Below, one piece after another: positions 58,901-64,000 of a DNA stretch of 64,000 bases. The DNA lies in NCBI GenBank assembly GCA_013396755.1, contig VWZF01005957.1, forward strand, positions 29,538 through 93,537, given 5' to 3'. Origin of the DNA: Sclerurus mexicanus (Eukaryota > Chordata > Aves > Passeriformes > Furnariidae). The position numbers and the translations under genes are program-made. The first letter of the stretch is position 1, and each line of letters begins with the position of its first letter. Under the pieces are notes generated by a model. The model was not told where the DNA came from. It did not search any database and worked only from the letters and a program-made list of their open reading frames with translations.

Positions 58901-61900
58901 TTCTTGGTACCAACACTAGAAGGATCTTTCTGATGCCTTGAACTCTTACTATCCATAGTTTTCCAGCCTTTTAAAGATCTATTACTGCCACCTAGGATAT
59001 GGGGGGGGCAGTGTGAGAGCTCTGGTTAGCACTGTGGATCCTTTGCAGAAGAGGTGCTGTAAAATGAGCAGTGCTGAAAGGATTGACTTGCTTCAGAACT
59101 CCACACTGACTAAGGAGAGCAACTGTAATGAAAAGGTCTGGGTTCAGGGAGTGCTGTCCCATCTAGTTCCCTGGGTGAGGGTGGGGGTTTATGGGAAGGA
59201 AAGACTGGAGAAGGTAGTTAGGAATCATATATATGCCAAGAGAAGCTGAGCTAAAGCTTCACAGGTGTTTGCATTTCCTAATGTGTAACTCTTCTCTCCA
59301 TGCTTTTTATGTGTGACCACTTTAAGCTGCAATTACAAGTTGATTTCCATGGCATGAGCAGTGAAAATACCTGCTGGGTCATTAATACTCAGAGCTTTCA
59401 GCTTCACCTCCCTTGTTTACTTATTGTGCAACAGTCTGGTCCAGAAATCCATCACCAAGGCACACCAGCCTGCCAAAGACCTTTTCCCTTACACAGCCCT
59501 CGCATCCCAGAGCTCTGACTTCCTGAGGAAAACACCAAAACAGGCCATTGTGTCTTACCTGGCCTGCCGTGTAGGATCTGTTTTTCAGCACCCAAGGTAA
59601 TGGCAGCTGGAAAGAGAATTCTTCAGTGCAAGCTTCAAGTTGTTCAGGCTGAACACAGAAGTTTGGCTGCAAGTGCTGGTTCCTGGTGGCATTTTTTTAT
59701 TCTGGAGGCCTCCCCATCAGAGAAGGCTTTGGCAACAGTTCTGTCAGCTGGACCTGCCACAGAGGTGTCACATCTCCAAGCTGGTGGCACAGATGTGGTG
59801 CCATAGGAAAAATACATACCCTGGATCCTTGTTCTCGGCTGACAGACTCACCTCAACTTGCCAAGTAAGCTTTCCTGTATAAGGATGTAATATTTCATCC
59901 AGGAGTTGGGCTATTTTTTGGCATTTGAATCTAAATGAGCAAAACTGTGTGCGTGTTCTTTCTGAAATACAAGACCTGAATGCTGAGGTTGTCCCTACAG
60001 CAAGCTGTTATTTATCTGAATTACAGATGCTTTTTCATCTCAGCTCGGGGCGTTTGCTTCTGGATTTGTCTTCACATGTAGATTTGTGTTACACCAGCTG
60101 CATAACCCCTTGAAATAAAGGCGTGCAGTAAAAACAAGGCAGATTTAAGCATTTTGAACATTGTTCTTACCCTTGTTGTTCCCTGGTTTTGCTCAGAGGA
60201 ATTTGTTTCCTTTGCCTTTGTGTATTTTTCTGAACTTGGTTACAGATTCCAGCTTTCCTACAGGGACAGTTTGTCTAGAAAGAACATGCCTGGTGATCCT
60301 CAAACCTGGGCCGGATGACTTTTTGAGCAGCTTGGTCTCATGGAACTGGGGGCTTGCACTCGCTGGTGTGCTGTTACCCACTCACCCCAAATTGTTCTGG
60401 GTATTTTGGCATATATTTCCATCTTGGTGTACTTTCACATTTGGACTTAAAGGGGCAGAAGAGACTTCTGCTTGCTTTGTAGTTGGATATTAGGTCTTGT
60501 TTCTGTGGGAATCTGGTGTTGAATTGGTTATCTGTCTCAGAAGAAAAGCTGTCTGTGAAGTTGAGTCTTCCTGGACCTGATGGCAGGTGTTACTGCAGGC
60601 AGCCTGGGTAGTTAGGGGAAGGAAAGTCCTGCCCTTTCTTGGTTTGGATTTTGACCAGAGGTGGCGCCGCGTAAGATGTTTCAGGAGGTCCTTGAGGACC
60701 TGAGCAAACGGAGTCCCAGAGTTGTGTCCCTGCGTTGTCAGCAGCTTTGTCCTGCGTGTGCCCCACGGGCCCATTTCAGCTGAGGGCAGGGGGTTGGCCA
60801 TTTCACCTCATCAGCACAAAAGCACTATACCCAGACCCCCAGCTGAACCTTATTGCACCTTATCTCTGTTGTATCTCCCTTTTTTCCCCCTCCAAACTTA
60901 CCTGATTTACTTTTTGACTCTAAGCAAATGCACTTTGAATATTTTGATCTCATGGGTTTAAGATAGACTTGGCTGAGTTCATGCTCAGTAAGTACAGACT
61001 TGGCTTTGCTGCTCAGCTGGTTACCAAAGGGTGCCTCCAATGGAAGGATAAAGACCACAAATAAACTAATCTAGTTGATTTTAATTTTTACTGTGAAGTG
61101 CTGCTTCTGTGCATTTAATTGAAACTCGAGGTCTGCAAGTCACAGGTAAGAACTGTGGTGTTACAAATGTGACTTGTGCTATTTTCATGTCTTTAAGCCC
61201 ATATGAACTAGTATGCACATGTTCTTTTATGTCTTCATAAAATACAATCAGAAAGGGACATGCTAAATTAATCTAAGAGTGGTTATAAATCTTTATATAT
61301 TCTTTAAAGGAAGGTTAAGTCTTGCTGGCTGATAATGATTCAACTGCAAACCAAAATTGAAGTGGATAACTGCAGTTTCCTGAGATACGTATTTTTGTAA
61401 TCTGGGATTAAGCCATATTTAAAATGAAAATTACCTTCCCTGATGCATCAGTAACAGAGAGAGCTGTGAACTGCACTGGCTTCTGCAGTGCCTGTGGGAG
61501 GGATGTGGATGTGCTGTGTTTGGGTAACTTGCTGAAGAGCCAAACCTTTTTTTCTTTAAAATTATGATTTATCTCTTAATTACAACCAGCTCTTTCTTAG
61601 TAAATTAGGTTTGTTTTGAGTCACACGGGGAAGGAGTGAATGTTCTCTAAAGGATAAAACACTTAAATGACTACTTATGTTCTTTGTACTATTATTTCCC
61701 TTCCCAGTGCTTGTTATATCTACCGAAAGGAATGAGTTTCTTTAGGGAAAAATAAGTGAGAGGTTTTAAGTTAGGGTCTGTTTGACTTGAATGAGTCCAC
61801 AGTAGCCCAGATTTTGGGGCAATGTGTTCTGGATGGTCCCCAAAGAGCTGTCAGGACAGAACTGTCTATGTACAGGCAATTGCATTCGTACAGCCATTCA

Positions 61901-63339
61901 ACACTAGAAGCAAAGGTTGCTTGTTACTTGGTTGCATTACTAATTTTTTGTTCTTTTCTGAAGGTTATTTAGTGTAAAATAGGATACTGGAGTAATATCT
62001 CTTTTTGTTAAAAACTGTGAACTTGATTTAAGTGAGTAGGTAGGAAACCCAGACTTAAATCTTCATGTTCCCTAGAGAAACCCCTTCCTGTTGAAATCAC
62101 TGGGGCGGTATCAGGATTGACCTAAGGCCATACAGTTACCCCATGGGATTAATTCCATTTTCCACATAAGGCAAGTATCTGCTGGTATCCTTCTATGGAA
62201 GCTTGAACTTCAATGGCTTTTGACTTTATAGGAGGAGGGAGAGGCTGTGGCTGTTACCTGTGGAGCTGTCAAACCTTGTTTCACCAGCAGAGCTGCAGTC
62301 TGTTGCAGAACTTAATTTCAATTCTAGCTGAAACTCTGTGTTTTGATATACATACATGCCTTAAGCAACCACAAAGCCTTCTTTGGTGCCTCTGAAATGC
62401 CTAAATATATTTAACTTCGGCTTCGTACTGTTTAGTTTTTTAGAATAAGCATATTCTGTTAATCCAAGTAAATTCTTTCTTGGCTCTGAATGGCTCTGCA
62501 ACTTCAGTGTAAGAGAACAAGTCTGTGTGCTTATTTCAGTATGGATATTGTTATGGAGAAAAGATTTGGGGGAGCTTTGACTGAACTCAGCCACCTTGGG
62601 CAGTGTGGAAACAGGACTTGATAAATTGTAGTTGTTCTTGCCTTTGGCACGTTCGTGATTTGGACATTGCATGGCATCTACCTTAGTAGCTGGAGGACAA
62701 CTGGGCTTAAATAAAATCAGTAAAATATGCATTTTGTGGCCAACTGGTTCTGAACCACCACTGTTGTGGAATACATTTTGCAGTGTGACAAGATGAGCAA
62801 ATCTGTTGAAGACCTCAGTACTTCACAGCAGATACTAATGTGTGTAATTGATCTCCCAAACCACTCACAGCAATTGAAGCTCATTAAAACGTTTCTTCAG
62901 GCCTTGTAGGAGGCAGGACTCCTGGGGTGCCCCCTGCCTCCTTCATCAAAGGGCTGGGCACAGATGCTGCTGCCTGCAGTCTGGGGGTGCTGAGCCTCGC
63001 CGTGCCACTCAGCTCACTGCTCCTCACTCCTGGCAGGCTCCATGTCCCTTTTCCTCCTTTGTTTGTAGGCAGGACCCTCTTTAAGACTCTCTTTCTTTGC
63101 TTGCCTTTTGTTTTAATTGTGGAGATCCATCTCCAGGTCATAGGTGCATCTTGCAAATGGAAAGTAGTATTATGCCAGTTGTGTTTCCTGCTTCCAAAGC
63201 TAACTGTGACTTTCCATGAGTGGAAAAAGATAGGAATAAACAACTGTCTTAATACTTGGAAGATACTGAGGTGATTTAACTATAGGAGGAAATTTGCTCT
63301 TCTGGCCTTTTCTTTTAGCTTTACTGAATAGAGGAGAAA
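40968..63339 (+). other. MTMR3: Presumed MTMR3 intron 1, no coding exon recognised
   Basis: More than 22 kb, AT-richer than the left half and without any CR1 copy that I can see. I looked for the MTMR3 N-terminus (MDEETRHS-like) on the + strand and did not find it. Open frames of up to about 150 codons (for example 53315-53761 on +, 62361-62732 on -) resemble no family I know. AATAAA words, as at 60115, lack supporting context. Alternative non-coding 5' exons could lie here unseen. Confidence 0.5.
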
Positions 63340-63463
63340 AAGGCCAGGTTGGACAGGACTTGGAGCAACCTGGGCTAGTGGAAGGTGTCCCTGCCCATGG
63401 CAGGGGGTGGCACTGGATGAGCTTTAAGGTCCCTTCCCACCAAACCATTTCATGATTCTGTGA
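63340..63463 (+). mobile_element. CR1 3' end, first one inside the presumed MTMR3 intron
   Basis: Carries GGCCAGGTTGGACAGGACTT, GGAGCAACCTGGGCTAGTGG, AAGGTGTCCCTGCCCATGGC and ATTTCATGATTCTGTGA. It is a plus-oriented 3' tip and the only one after 40 kb. Confidence 0.88.
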
Positions 63464-64000
63464 CTCATCTGTCCAGAGAAAGGCCATGAAGCAGCAGGTT
63501 TCTTGGAGGCAATGTGCTGGTGGATTGGCCAAACCAGTTTATCCCTCATGATCTAAATGCCGGAATCTTCCTTCACTGGGAAAGGCATCTGAGTTTGGGG
63601 TGTCTGAATATACCTGGAGGCTGCCAGAGCCCTTCACTGCTGACTCAGAGGAGGTTTGACCAGAAACACAGCAAACTGCTGCAATTTTGGAGAGTCTGGG
63701 GCTGGCAGTGGGTTGATAGAACAGCCTGGTTGTTCTCTCTGGAAAGGGTCACTGCTCAAGTGCAAGGAGGGCAGGAACCTGTTGTGGTAAATTGTGTCTG
63801 GCTTTGACCTGGAACTTGCTGTCTGAATAGGACCCAGCAGAGAACTTGGTGCAGTCACTGGAGCTGCTGGTGTTTCCTTACCCAGCTCTTCCAGGTCTCC
63901 TTATCAGGCACATGCACATGTGGCTTTATCTCCTCAGAATTTGACTTTTGCCCGGCAGTATTTGCACAGCAGTGTCTGGTTGAACAGTGAGTGCTGTTGA
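63464..64000. other. Window end, nothing recognised
   Basis: Single-copy-looking sequence, presumably still MTMR3 intron. No exon, RNA gene or repeat is seen. Confidence 0.5.

Noticed and set aside
60090..60130. AATAAA near 60115 as a gene end in the presumed MTMR3 intron
   Set aside because: There is no upstream open frame with a recognisable product and no clear downstream G/T-rich element. AT-rich introns contain such words by chance.

Overview
This is vertebrate nuclear DNA, almost certainly from a bird. Roughly twenty CR1 LINE 3' ends carry the typical octamer tail (ATTCTRTG-like). Genes are split by GT-AG introns, promoters are GC-rich, and the gene order UQCR10 (+), ASCC2 (-), then a + strand CpG-island promoter matches the human 22q12 order UQCR10-ASCC2-MTMR3 (recalled, not searched). 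The high similarity among CR1 copies fits a fairly recent expansion. I cannot name the species.

Layout. 1-568: a CR1 end and the flank upstream of UQCR10. 569-2005: UQCR10 in two coding exons; its start codon is lost in an assembly gap written as one N at 568. About 2200-4440: convergent intergenic DNA. About 4440-31083: ASCC2 on the minus strand. I reconstruct 18 coding exons whose phases all agree and whose summed length is 2283 nt, giving 760 residues plus stop. A 15-nt 5' leader sits in the first coding exon, and a non-coding first exon is inferred in the GC-rich block near 31.1 kb. 31.2-40.56 kb: intergenic DNA rich in CR1, including one fragment of CR1 reverse transcriptase, and a roughly 700-bp array built from the CR1 octamer tail. 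40.565-40.97 kb: a GC-rich probable first exon and promoter of MTMR3. 40.97-64 kb: probably MTMR3 intron 1, AT-richer and nearly free of CR1 until 63.34 kb; I find no coding exon in it.

The genes are neighbours and not a functional operon. UQCR10 is a small subunit of respiratory complex III. ASCC2 is the ubiquitin-binding subunit of the ASCC/RQT complex that acts on collided ribosomes and in alkylation repair. MTMR3 is a phosphoinositide 3-phosphatase. I see no undescribed system. The most useful observations are the three single Ns placed at the three gene 5' ends, a possible orphan gene 3' end just past the N at 31160, the sharp CR1 contrast between the two parts of the window, and the octamer-derived satellite that runs into the MTMR3 promoter gap.
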